Below are positions 39,499-51,600 of a stretch of DNA of 64,000 nt, in pieces. Under the pieces are notes generated by a model. It saw only the letters and a list, made by a program, of their open reading frames with translations, searched no databases and was not told the DNA's origin. The translations under genes and the position numbers were made by a program. Each line of letters begins with the position of its first letter. Positions within the stretch are counted from its first letter, which is position 1. Source of the DNA: Pegea sp. RAD2-039 (Eukaryota; Chordata; Thaliacea; Salpida; Salpidae); the NCBI GenBank assembly GCA_034620365.1, contig JAQGEQ010000219.1:124001-188000 (forward strand), written 5' to 3'.

Positions 39499-41730
39499 AT
39501 GTTGTCAACAAAATTTTTTATCAGTAAATTTTCAGTAAAACGATTTTCATCTTTTGGATTGAAATTGGTGAGACACTTGAAAAATAGAAATTTACTAATT
39601 AAGAAAATCTGCAAATTTGTAGAAGAGTTCATGGACTGGAACAGAACCTCTGGAAGAAGTTGATCCATTGATGCTATCTTTGATCCAGCAAGAGAAAGAT
39701 CGACAAAAACGAGGATTAGAATTGATTGCATCTGAGGTTTCAATTTTTCTGTTTTGAAGCACTTTGTATAGTTTTAAATTTTTTGTTTTGAAACACTTTT
39801 TTTTAAACAAATTTCTCAGAATTTTTGCCCTAGAGCTCCATTAGAAGTGTCAGGTTCTTGTCTTATCAACAAATACTCAGAAGGATATCCAGGTGATCAA
39901 AAAAGTCTTTTTACAAAATGGGCCAATAATTTTTTTGTTAGGACAACGTTATTACGGTGGAACCGAAGTGATTGATAAAATTGAGAATTTATGTCGAAGC
40001 CGAGCTTTAGAGCTTTATGATCTGGATCCAGCTGAATGGGGAGTCAATTGTCAACCTTATTCCGGTACATGTCAAATGATGACGTTACTATTGATGACGT
40101 CATCGCTTATATAGGTTCTGGAGCAAATTTTGCTGTTTACAACGCCTTGCTTCAACCTCATGATCGCTTAATGGGTCATGACCTCCCTGATGGGGGACAG
40201 TAAGTTGCGATGATAATTACGTCATCAATGTTTACTTAATGATATCATCTTCCCTTCATCGTTCATCTGATGACGTCATTTATAAGTTGATCTTTCACTT
40301 GGTGACGTCATCAATGACTTGATCTTTCACCTGATGACGTCATCTTTTGTAGCTTGACTCATGGATTCCGAACAGATAAAAAGAAGATTTCTGCTTCAAG
40401 TATTTACTTTGAAAGTCTTCCTTATCGTTTAGATGTAAGTAAAAACATTCATGCTGTGTTTCCAAATTATGTTTTTAACTTAAAGATGTTTCTAAACTAT
40501 TTTTTTAACTTAGAAATGTTTCAAAACTATTATTTTTTAACTTTCAGCCCGCCACTGGTCTTATTGATTACGATATGTTAGAAAAATCAGCAAAACTTTT
40601 TCGACCAAAACTGATTATCGCTGGAGCATCCGCTTATCCACGAAAGATTGATTACGCAAGATTTCGTCAAGTACGTATGACGTCATCAGCTAGACGATAG
40701 TTATGACGTCATCACTTCTAGATATCAGATTCAAATGGAGCTTATTTAATGACTGACATGGCCCATATCAGTGGACTGGTTGCTGCGAAACTAATTCCAT
40801 CTCCATTCGAGTATAGTGACGTCATCACCACTACATGTCATAAGACACTTCGATGTCCTCGTCTCGCTCTTATCTTTTTCCGAAGAGGTGTCCGAAGTGT
40901 GAATCGAAAAACTGGAAAATCTGTAATGTTTGATTTAGAAGAAAAAATTAATTTTTCGGTTTTTCCTGGTTTACAAGGAGGACCTCATAATAATAATATT
41001 GGTGGCGTTGCTGTTGGCCTTAAAATGGTTAGTATGACATCATTGAAATGTGATGACGTCATTAATGACGTCATGTTATTTGAAGGCAAATTCAGAACAA
41101 TTTCGAGAATATCAGCGACAAGTTTTGAAGAATAGCCATCGAATGGCTGAAGCACTTGTTGCTAAGGGATACTCACTTGTTTCTGGTTGGTGGTTGTCAT
41201 GGTGATGACTTTTCTAACAACTGAATATAGGAGGAACTGATAATCATTTAGTATTATTGGATTTACGACCTCGAGGTATCGATGGCGCGCGAGTTGAGAA
41301 AGTTCTAGAAGCTTCTTCAATCACAGTAAATAAAAATTCAGTTCCTGGTGACAAGAGCGCTCTAGTTCCTGGTGGTCTTCGGCTTGGTTTGTTGATCATG
41401 ACGTCATCACAATCATTTGTGACGTCATCATTTTTTAAGGAGCACCTGCTTTGACCTCACGAGGTTTTGAAGAAGACGATTTTTCGCGAGTTGTTGATTT
41501 CATGGATGAAGGAATTCAAATTGCAATTGAAGCTAAACCGAAGACGAGTGAGTTGCTGACGTCACTAGTTGATGATGTCACTAGTTACAACAATTTTTTC
41601 AGAGAAAATCGTTGAATTTATTGAGTTTATCAACAAAGATGAAGAAACAAAAAATAAAATAAAAAATTTGCAAAGTAGAGTTGAAAGCTTTGCTCGGGGA
41701 TTTCCCATTCCTGGATTTCTCGAGAAGTGA
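39499..41730 (+). CDS. SHMT2: Serine hydroxymethyltransferase, mitochondrial form
   Basis: PLP enzyme interconverting serine plus tetrahydrofolate with glycine plus methylene-tetrahydrofolate. Exons: 39499-39567, 39623-39736, 39820-39892, 39942-40064, 40115-40199, 40353-40434, 40548-40670, 40722-41027, 41086-41185, 41231-41386, 41440-41547, 41603-41730; 488 residues, phases consistent. Exon 1 encodes [20 protein letters not shown], basic and lacking acidic residues, as in a mitochondrial presequence. Core blocks: [47 protein letters not shown] (PLP-ring Asp and His), [33 protein letters not shown]. The PLP-lysine box reads [12 protein letters not shown] (Lys about 264), where the family usually has THKTLRGPR. 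A TGACGTCATC copy is in frame as SDVIT, just before this box. Confidence 0.95.
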
Positions 41731-42073
41731 ATTCAATCGATGACGTCATCATCTAAATCTAATCATTTTCTGTATTTGAAATAAAATGAAATTTTTGAAT
41801 CATTTGAATAAATAGATTTATAAAAACAAGTTAATTTTTTTAACTTTTTTATTCAATTGATTTAATTTTTAAGTTTTTGTTGAAAGTTTATCTTAATTTT
41901 ATAAAATTATCTAATTGATGGGATTTTTTATATATTTCAAATTATTTAAAGAAAAATTTTTTAAAGAAGTTAATTTATTGATTTTCTAAAAGTTAGTAGA
42001 TTTAGATGTTTTTACAACGAAGTTTAGTAAATCGTGAAAACGTAAATAGTAGCTTTAAAAGTTTTCTATTTAA

Positions 42074-44570
42074 CACATGGCTACAAATAAAAGAATTATA
42101 TAATTCTTGTAGAAAACACAGAACATGACCTTAGAGAAATAATGAAACAATTCAACATGAGTAACATATAAAGAATAGGAAGACTACAAAAGTAGACAAG
42201 GTCTTGATAAAGATAGGAATACAATAAGATTAAAGATAAATTGAGAAGATGAAACCGAAATCAGTCATACTTTTTAAGAATCAATTTGATGAACCAATTT
42301 TAAACAAATAGTTTACTTGGCCAATTTGAAGTCATGAGAGATGAAGATGCCCAGGTCTTTAATGACCTGACATTAAGAAATTTTGTTTAATAAAAGTCAG
42401 TTGATGTTAGGTTAAAGGTTGAAGGCTTATTTATTGACTGATGGAGACATTTGGTGGTGGCGAGCTTGAGTTGTCTCGATTGAAACCACTGTTAGTGGAC
42501 ACCAAAGAAGATCAAATGATTTAGCAACTGATTTAGTACTAAAAAGTTTGGCATCATCGACAAAAATCATTAAAGTTTTCAGAAGAATTTATTGATGTAG
42601 AACAGTCTGTAATATCATTGATATAATATAGAAAAGAAGAGGGTCAATAATGCTGCCCTGAAAATAAACTTGAAGAAGTGTCATCAATTATGACTTGTTG
42701 TTGTCAATTTTGAAGAAATTGTTCTATCCATACGAAGGAGATATTAGTTAATGATTACCTATGTGAGGGATGATGGTAGATTGTTTGCTGAGTAATATAA
42801 TATACATAACATATAGAGATACATTAATACTATATTATATTAGTAATATAATAGAAATATGTGGAAACAGGACAGCAGCTGATGAGTAGAAGATCTTTCA
42901 AGAAATAATTCAGATTCAGGAATTACGTTTTTGTGGAGAAGATGAATGAGAAAATTTTCTGTGAAATCATCACTTCAAACACTCGATAGAAGCTAGTAGT
43001 GAGAGAAATTAGACGATAGTTTATTAGTTTTATTCTATCTCCTTTTTTATTGAAAAAATAATCATAAAACTCTTTCATTATGAAGCTAAGTAACTGGAGG
43101 AGAATAAGGAAGTAAAGACATCTAATATAGGCTGAATTATAGTGGTGGATATGTTAGTAGGAAGGATTTTTTCACATGTACAAGTTAATTTGTCTTCGAT
43201 GTCGGGAACGGCAGTGAAAATGTCAAATTCAGTTATATTAAAATCATCCATAAGATTATATTTCTTTGTTTTAGGAATAATATTTTTATAATCGCTGTCT
43301 TTATTAAAGACCTTATGAAAGCTTTGATTGAAAAGTTCAGCTTTTTTAAGATCACTGAGATACAAATTTTTATTTTTATTAATGAGGGGTGGTATGGATG
43401 ATTTGGAGTTTCATTTTGATTTAACAAGTTCATAAAATTTACAGAATCAACAAACGCTTAATGGGGTGAAGGTTTGGAGTACGATGGGAGAGAGCCTTAA
43501 GTGGGATTCAAATAGATTTGAATTAGAGGGAGATAGATAGATATTGATCTTTTCAAAGTTAGCTTTATAGAAGTTAGGATAGGACATATAACACAATTAA
43601 ATATATTTATATACAGATAAAACTGCGATAAAGAATAACAAAATGGTCTTAGGTGGGAGAGAAGAAAGGATTGACTGAATAGAAAAACTAATTGTTATGT
43701 CTTGGGATATTACAGGATAAAAGATCTAAAAAGACCTTTTGCAGAGTGGGTTCAGTAATACATTGAGTTAGAGAATTAGTAGTTGTAAAATTAAGAAAGG
43801 TTTCATGAGCAAAATCGTCTGAACATAGAGGAATTGATGTTAGGAAGATTAAAATCTCCTATTAAGTAAAAAGAAATATAATTGTAGATACTGTTACTAA
43901 TAATAAAATTTCAAAACTGTTTCAGGAAGAAATCTAAATTGATATGAAACTGTTGGATTTTGAAGTAACTTTTATAAAGTAAGCATCTCTTCTTAATGTC
44001 TAATGATATGCTAGTCAGAAGGACATACCCATTGAGTTCGAGATTTTATCAGATAGTCAGAACTCAGTTAGATCAGTTTGAATGGAATGAAGATGGGGGG
44101 TCACGAGTTCTATTAAAGATCTGATGTTCCAATAATTAGTTAAAGATTACTTGATGTAAGTGGGTTTATAGTTATAGAAATGTCTCAGAGAAGTTGCCTG
44201 CAACTTTCCACCTATTTTTTACTAGTCTTTCATGAAGCTCTTGTTGCTTTTTGTCTTAATTATTACTGATAGTTTCAGAGTTTCAACTGTTTAATTCCTA
44301 CTTAGTTGGTTTGAGGACTTTATGATAATTGGTTTGTTATTAAAAGATGTTGAAGCAACTCAATAAAATGCCTTCATCTACCAAGTTTAGAAAAATTTGA
44401 AAATCTTGCTTTGCAGCTTGTCATATTTGAAGTGATATTAGAAGATACTGTTCTTAAGCTATAACTTGTTCAGTTTGAATTTTCAAAGTTGACTTCATGT
44501 CAGCATATGAGATCTTCTTAGCTTGCACCTCAATTATTAGTTCTTTTTTATTAAGTTTTTCATCTCAGTA
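42074..44570 (-). mobile_element. Decayed non-LTR retrotransposon
   Basis: Minus-strand frames at 43078-43433 (LKKAELFNQSFHKVFNKDSD, FDIFTAVPDIEDKL) match the linker before the reverse transcriptase of the 62-kb family. The sequence toward 42300 resembles the stretch after the catalytic core, and 42074-42240 is the 3' tail shared with 2575-2780. Frames are short and broken throughout. Borders are approximate; upstream DNA to 44570 is less certain. Confidence 0.6.
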
Positions 44571-44579
44571 AGAATCTTG

Positions 44580-45187
44580 GTGCTTGGTATACTAGAACTA
44601 CTTTTAATTGGTTTTTACACAAATATGCTAGAAGATACCAATGTCTTCTTTTTGGCATTTTTTATCTTACAAGAAAGATCAAATTATCTTTCTTAAATGA
44701 ATCTATATAGTCAGAAACAGTAAAAAGACACAAAATTAATATTTATAATTTTATTCAAATAAAATCTTTTAGAATATTTTGTTTCATTTTATATGAATAA
44801 AATTTATACAAATTAATTTCCAAAAAATTCTTCGAAGTCAGAAAATCGATTTACTAAAATAAATTTTCTTTGAATCTAATTGGCCACTAAAAGAAAATGT
44901 CAAACAAATAATTTCAAAAAACAAATTTTATTCAATAAACACAAATAAAGAAAATTGAACGACATCAAGGTGAAAAATTTACAAAAATAAAAATAAACAA
45001 ACGTTGCTGACCCCTAACTGCTTGAAAAAGAGGAATAAAAACCCTTAATTAACAGAAAGGGGCCTTTGAAAGGGGATTGCAGGGACCCCTAATAAAGAAT
45101 AAAAGATTCAAAAAGTTCTGTAAAAATTCAGAAACGTTATTTGGTTGTCATAGAAACCATTACACAAGGATTCTGCACAGCAGAAAT
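44580..45187. other. Intergenic DNA, probable 3' flank
   Basis: No frame supported. It precedes the stop of the repeat-rich gene on the minus strand and may contain its 3' untranslated region. Confidence 0.35.
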
Positions 45188-46216
45188 TTATTTCAAACAT
45201 TCAGAATAATCACCAGTTGATGACGTCATTATTGATGACGTAAGATCATCGTAGACTGGAATGTAAGCATGTTGAGCTGATGACGTCATCAAATACTCAG
45301 AAGTTGAAAATGATGACGCCATCATATGCTCAGTATTTGGAATTGATGACGTCATCATATGATAGGCATTTGAAAGTGATGACGTCATAATATGCTCAGT
45401 ATTTGGAAGTGATGACGTAATCATACGATCGGTATTTGAAAATGATGACATCATCATATGCTCGGCATTTGAAAATGATGACGTCATTGGATTCTTAGGA
45501 TTTGGAAGTGATGACGCCATCATATACTCGGCATTTGAAAGTGATGACGTCATTAGATTCTTAGGATTTGGAAGTGATGACGTTATCATATGCTCGGCAT
45601 TTGAAAGTGATGACGTCATTAGATTCTTATGATTTGGAAGTGATGACGTCATAATATGCTCGGTATTTGGAAGTGATGACGTAATCATACGATCGGTATT
45701 TGAAAATGATGACATCATCATATGCTCGGCACTTGAAAATGATGACGTCATTGGATTCTTAGGATTTGAAAATGATGACGTTATCATATGCTCGGCATTT
45801 GAAAGTGATGACGTCATTGGATTCTTAAGATTTGGAAGTGATGACGCCATCATATACTCGGCATTTGAAAGTGATGACGTCATTGGATTCTTAGGATTTG
45901 GAAGTGATGACGTCATTGGATTCTTAGGATTTGGAAGTGATGATGTCATCATATACTCGGCATTAGAAAGTGATGACGTCACAGTTTGTTCATAAACAGG
46001 TAGTAAAAAAGACGACGAAGTGATGACGTCACAAACGTTGTGATATGATGACGTTGTAGCGATAGGAGTTAGTAAAGTGTAAGTTGACTGAACTGAATTT
46101 TGTTTCCTTTTTTCGAATAAAATTTCGCGAACTGTTTTGGTTTTCACTCCTAAATAAGCTGAAGATAAAAAAAACGTGTTTAAGACGTCATCAAAAAAAG
46201 AAGGAATATTTTGCAT
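45188..46216 (-). CDS. Repeat-expanded protein with a POU2AF/OCA-like motif
   Basis: A 342-codon frame from MQNIPSFF. Residues 21-38 read YLGVKTKTVREILFEKRK, fitting the OCA motif of POU2AF coactivators (Y-x-GV-R/K-x-K-x-x-VKELL-xx-RR), which clamps Oct-type POU factors onto DNA. A good splice acceptor (TTATCTTCAG) sits directly before this motif at 46159, and POU2AF1 has an intron at the equivalent place, so the true first exon may lie further upstream. Residues about 80-320 are 11-residue repeats (MTSSLPNPKNP, MTSSLSNAEYM and variants) coded by 33-bp units, each built around GATGACGTCAT. The C-terminus is YIPVYDDLTSSIMTSS-TGDYSECLK. Membership in the OCA family is inferred from one motif plus intron position. 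The repeats look like a recent expansion; the open frame over 24 units suggests selection for coding. Confidence 0.5.
   Translation of the reverse strand: MQNIPSFFDDVLNTFFLSSAYLGVKTKTVREILFEKRKQNSVQSTYTLLTPIATTSSYHNVCDVITSSSFLLPVYEQTVTSSLSNAEYMMTSSLPNPKNPMTSSLPNPKNPMTSSLSNAEYMMASSLPNLKNPMTSSLSNAEHMITSSFSNPKNPMTSSFSSAEHMMMSSFSNTDRMITSSLPNTEHIMTSSLPNHKNLMTSSLSNAEHMITSSLPNPKNLMTSSLSNAEYMMASSLPNPKNPMTSSFSNAEHMMMSSFSNTDRMITSSLPNTEHIMTSSLSNAYHMMTSSIPNTEHMMASSFSTSEYLMTSSAQHAYIPVYDDLTSSIMTSSTGDYSECLK
45225..45985. repeat. 33-bp tandem array carrying TGACGTCA palindromes
   Basis: About 24 units of two kinds, gatgacgtcattggattctt plus aggatttggaagt, and gatgacgtcatcatatgctc plus ggcatttgaaagt, partly grouped in higher-order blocks. 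Each unit carries one perfect or one-mismatch palindrome at constant 33-bp spacing (about three helical turns). All lie in frame in the gene above. Confidence 0.93.
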
Positions 46217-46500
46217 AAAATCAATTTTCTTTTACTTTTTTTTTGACTAATTTTCTTTTTTATTGATGAATTTCTTGGTTTTCCATTTCCACTTTTTGGC
46301 TGAAGGCAAAAAATTTCCCTTTTTTTTTCTCTACAAAAAAATAATTTTTTTTTTTTTTAAACTTCTTATTTTTATCTTTCTACCGTTTTGAAAGATTTTT
46401 TGGTAAAGTTTCTTTCTCCTTAAAATCTGAAATGAATTCAATAAAAATTTTCACGATTTCATGTTGTATTATGATGCAATAAATTTGCATATTACTTATT

Positions 46501-46905
46501 TCATTGAAAACTAAATTTAAGAATAAATTCAAAATTATTTACTAAATTTTCCAATTTCCAAATTATTTCTGGAAAAATAAAAAAACATTTTTGTAAAAGT
46601 TCTTCAAATTGTTGAACAAAATAAGAAACGAACCTATCTAAATTGCTATTTCTGTCTTGAAGTTGGAGACTTTGAGGTTCAACATTCAAAAAGTTTGAAT
46701 CAGCAGAAGACTGAGTATTTAGAAAATTAGAGTTTTCAGCTTGAACTTTAGTAAAACAATAATTAAACTTTGTATCTTGAGGTAAACTAAAAAAAAATCG
46801 ATTATTTAAATGATTTAATTGAATCTATTAATTATTTATTAATTTCAACTTGTCTAATTAAGTTTTGCCTACCTCATTTGACAGAGTAAATAACCCAACA
46901 ACTGA
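46501..46905 (-). CDS. Unassigned short exons, possible small gene
   Basis: A minus-strand exon 46788-46501 begins after a pyrimidine-rich acceptor and encodes about 95 residues with no recognised domain (LPQDTKFNYCF, then NLDRFVSYFVQQFEELLQKC) to a stop. A preceding short exon near 46905-46875 (LLGYLLCQM) joins in phase. No start exon was found. Function unknown; it could also be an alternative 5' part of the neighbouring repeat gene or a chance frame. Confidence 0.25.
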
Positions 46906-46909
46906 AAAA

Positions 46910-48610
46910 AATAAATAATTTAATTTACTTTTATAAATAATCACGTTAAAAATACAAAAAACTTCTTATAAAAAGTCCTTTTTAAACATTTTATTTATTA
47001 AAAAACAAAATATTTTTAAATCAACAATACAATAAACAATCTAAGACAAACAAAATAACAACAAATAATATAATAAAATTATCGATTAAAAACTACCTGA
47101 AACCAATTTCGAAAGCGTATGACTCGATAAATAAAATTTAAAGATGGTCTGAATACTAGTTAGGCTTGAATTCTAGTGGCTAGTTTATAAAATCCCCGAA
47201 GTAAAAACTACGTTTAATTTGTTTAATTTATATTTATGATTTTAATAATTAAATATAATAAGATGAAAGTAAAATTTTCAATTATTTGTATAAATTCATA
47301 TTAATTTTTTAGTTATTAATTAATTTACTTTTACTGTAAAGATCAGCAAAATTATTAAGTACCAAAATATATAAACATTGTTTGAATTATTATTGAAATA
47401 AAATAAAAAATATTCTAAAAATGTTGCAAGTTTTTTGCAAAAACACATAAAAGAAATTAGAGGTGTAATCACAAATATTATTGTTATAGAAATTAAACAA
47501 TTATGTTTTCCAATTTAAAAAATGTTATTTTGACAATCAGAAAAATGACTTTATGATAAAATTAATCAAATTGTTAAAGATAATGTAGTCCAATAGTATT
47601 TATAAAATATAACTCTTAAAACTTCTTTTTGATATTTTAATTTACTGAAAAACTTCATAAACAGATTCTATTCAATTTTTTTGCTTAGTTAATATTTTAA
47701 TTTTAACAATATATATGACTTTGAAATCAAATTAAGAAAATTAATAAACACTTGATAATAAACAAACTATCAAATTGAATTTAAAAATTTTAATTTAGTT
47801 TATTATTTCTTAGTAAACCTTTCTATAAAACTTCTAAGTTTTCATTTTATTTACTCTTGAGTTACCAATATATTTAAAATATCTCTATGATATAAGTTTT
47901 CCATAACTTTGCTACAATGCTTAAACAATTATTGCTTTTACCAGCAATTCATTTTCTTCTCAACTTAGCTTTAAAGCTCAGAAAAATATTTAATTTTTGT
48001 TTCTCAGGTTGTTTTATAATTTTGCATCAATTTAGATAATATTTTTAACAAAGTTTGTTAAACTACACAATTGTGGCTGAACAACGAATATTTAACGTCT
48101 TAAATAATTTCTAAAAGTGAATTAGTCTAGATAATTACTTTTTGTTTATATTTTTTATATTTTTATCGATTTCAAAATTAATGACGTCTTTTGGCGAAAC
48201 AAAGGTTTTTGACAATTTATTTTAATCACAATTTATTTTTTCAAAAATGCTTTAACAAAACTTTCATTTTTGAAGAATTTCATTAAAAATGATTGAACAC
48301 AGGATTTTTCTTCAAGATTTTTTAAACTTAAAAAAAAATTATTGAATATTTAAAGTATTTAGTAAAAATCTTTTTCTATAAATCTGAATTTTCAATTTAA
48401 AAAAACTTTTTTTTAGTTTAAAATGAATTTATTTGAAAATATATATTTTAAATGTTTATACCTTAATTTTTTTAACTATTAAAAATTTATCATTGATTAT
48501 TAAAATATTACCTATAAAATATTATATATATATTGTATTATATATATATTTATAATCTTTTTGAATACTTATATTTTAGATCTTTTTTAAGTGCCTATTT
48601 CTTAAATGTT
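46910..48610. other. AT-rich intergenic DNA
   Basis: No frame, repeat array or palindrome copy seen. Contains the presumed Shark promoter, not identified. Confidence 0.4.
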
Positions 48611-48613
48611 ATT

Positions 48614-51600
48614 ATGATAAAAAAATTGAATCAAAAAGTTTCTCAAAGGTTACAAAATAATGAATCAATAACAAATATATTAAGAGAATTTCAAGAAAAT
48701 TCAACATCTTCAAACATTGAGGTGAAATCAAATCATTTCTTCAATTTTTTCGACTTTTATTTCCATTCTAGGATAACTGGTATCATGAAAAACTAACTAG
48801 GGGGAATTCTGAACATAATTTAAAAAAATCTGGAAACATACAAGTAACCATAACTTAACTTATCCCCATTTTTTTCACTTTTTCATATTTTTAAGGGAAT
48901 GTTCCTTGTTCGAGAGAGTATTAGTCTCCCTGGTGGATTTGTTCTTTCTTTAATTCATAAAGGAAGTCCTCAGCACTTTCAGATCAACACATCATCTAAT
49001 TCGGGATGTTTTAGTATCGATAATGGACCTCCTTTTGTTGGTTTAGATCAACTAATCAACTTTTACAGGTTTTGAAACTTTCAACAATTTTTATGTTTTT
49101 GATTTTTTGTTGAAAATATTTTTATAAACTTTTTAATTTTCAACTTTTTCGAAAAATATTTTCTGCTTTTAATAACATTTTGGAATTAATCAAAAGTTTT
49201 ACAACTTTTTTATATTTATTTTTCAACTCTTCAATATCTTGTTACTTCATCCTGATATCCTTACATCTCTTCTTTTAAAGATCCAAACAACACTTTTCAA
49301 AAATGTCAAATTTCTATTTTTAATTATTTAAATTTAATAATTTTTTTTCAAAATTATTTTACTTGTTTATTCAATTAAATTTCAGTTTATTTAAAATTGA
49401 AATTCGTTATCTTCTGATCTTCATCTTATAATCTTAACTCCCTGATCTTCTTAGGACTGGATGCAACGGCTTACCAACTAAACTTGTGTACCCGTGCGTC
49501 GGGTTCCCTCTCAAACCTGAACTTCGACAATTCGGTGAACAAACAATTTTACATCAGTGCGTTGACGAGAAGGCTGAAATCATCACTTTACAACGCGTCC
49601 TACATCATCGTGAATGTCCTAATTTGAATATCCGCAACTTGGCTGGCCGAACCGCGCTTCAAGAAGCGGTGATGCGCGGTTTCGATGACGTAGTCATGGA
49701 ATTATTCAACAAAGGTGCTGACGTTAGAATACGCGATGCATCGGGAAACTCTGCACTTCATGTAAGCATCTTAAATCACTTGATGACGTCATTAACATCG
49801 CTGTTGCTATGAGCAGCTGGCGTGTCGTTGTAACCAACCAGCTACGTTAGTGACGTTGCTAACCAAATGTGGTGCGAAACCACAGGACCGTTGCTGCGGT
49901 TCTGGTTGGGTCCCTTTACATGTAGCTTGTTATAATGGCAACCAGCAGTGTGTTGAAGCGTTGCTACAACACGGCGCTGCTAGCCAACCGAGGTAACTAG
50001 TCGGTTGTCATGGCAACCGATTATGTGATGTATTATTTAGATGTGTAAACGGGGAAACACCACTTCAAATGGCGCGACGTTTCGAACATTCAAGTTGTGT
50101 GACGTTATTAGAAGAATATCAACCACCAGCACCAAGATATGCGGAACAACAATGGCTACATCCAGCTGTTGATAGAACTGTAAGCTGATGACGTCACCAA
50201 TTCATAGCATCACATTTTGATGATGACGTCGTTACAGCGGGCTGTTGATCTTCTAGAGAATGAAGGTTTATCAGATGGATGTTTTTTAGTTCGAATCAGT
50301 AAACGTAATCCTGGTCAACATGTTTTAACCATGGCTTTTGATGGAGGAGTCTATAATTATGAAATTAAAAATAAGGTAAAGTCCCTTTTAATAGCGTTGA
50401 TGGCGTCATAAGAGCGAATTCATTAGGAGAAGAAATGGTTTTATATTGATGATGGACCTTTATTTTCATCTTTATCTTATTTAGTTGATTATTATTGTCG
50501 GTATTCAGATGGTTTGCCAGCTGAATTAACAGCTCCAATCCCTCCGCATCCAACCAGGTATTCTCATCATTGGTAATTCCCCTAAATCATAACTTTTATC
50601 ATTTAGAAATCCACATTCGGATCTTTCTATCACCACGGCAACAACAAATCGTAATATGACGTCACCTTCATTTACATACACGTCACATAGTAACCAGAAA
50701 AGCAGTGAGCTTGTCATAATCGACCCCAATTCAATTATCCTGGGTCGTGAACTGGGCCAGGGTGAATTTGGCTCAGTTTTAATGGGTGTTTGGACCAATT
50801 CACGCGCTAAAAAGGTTTACAATGATGACGTCATCACCGCATAATGACGTCATCACCGCATAATGACGTCATCATCTACAGACGCCTGTGGCACTAAAAA
50901 CTTTGAGAGGAGAACACATCAACACAGGAGAAGCTGAATTTCGAAGAGAAGCTGGAGTTATGATTGAACTTAATCATCCTTGCATCGTGAAACTCTACGG
51001 AATCTCCAGGGGAGAGTCCCTGATGATGGTGACCTCATCAATTTGATGACGTCATATGCAAATGAGATTTGTTTAAAGGTTCAAGAATTAGTAGCGATGG
51101 GTTCTGCGCTCGATTATATTCTTGATTATCCGATGGCTGTTGGTTTGACTGATTTTAAATTGTGGGCAGCTCAGATTGCCAGCGGTATGACTTATTTGGA
51201 AAGTAAAGGGTTAGTATGACGTAATTGATGATGTGATGACGTCATCTGTTGTTTGTAGGTTTGTACATCGCGATTTAGCGCTTAGAAACATTCTGTTAGC
51301 TTCGAAACAGCTTGTGAAGATTTCCGATTTTGGTTTGAGTCGCGCTGTTGGCGCTGGAAGTAATTATTATAAAGCTTCTGCTGGAGGTAGATGGCCAGTT
51401 AAATGGTTAGTTGATGACGTCATGGTGTTGATGTGAGTTGATGACGTCATGGTGTTGATGTGAGTTGATGACGTCATGGTGTTGATGTGAGTTGATGATG
51501 TCATGATGTTGATGTGAGTTGATGACGTCATGATGTTGATGTGAGTTGATGACGTCATGGTGTTGATGTGAGTTGATGACGTGATAGGTACGCGTTGGAA

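Noticed and set aside
45188-46216. Treating the 33-bp array as purely non-coding
   Set aside because: The frame stays open through all units, and a non-repeat N-terminus with an OCA-like motif and a distinct C-terminus flank it; coding is more likely, though unproven.
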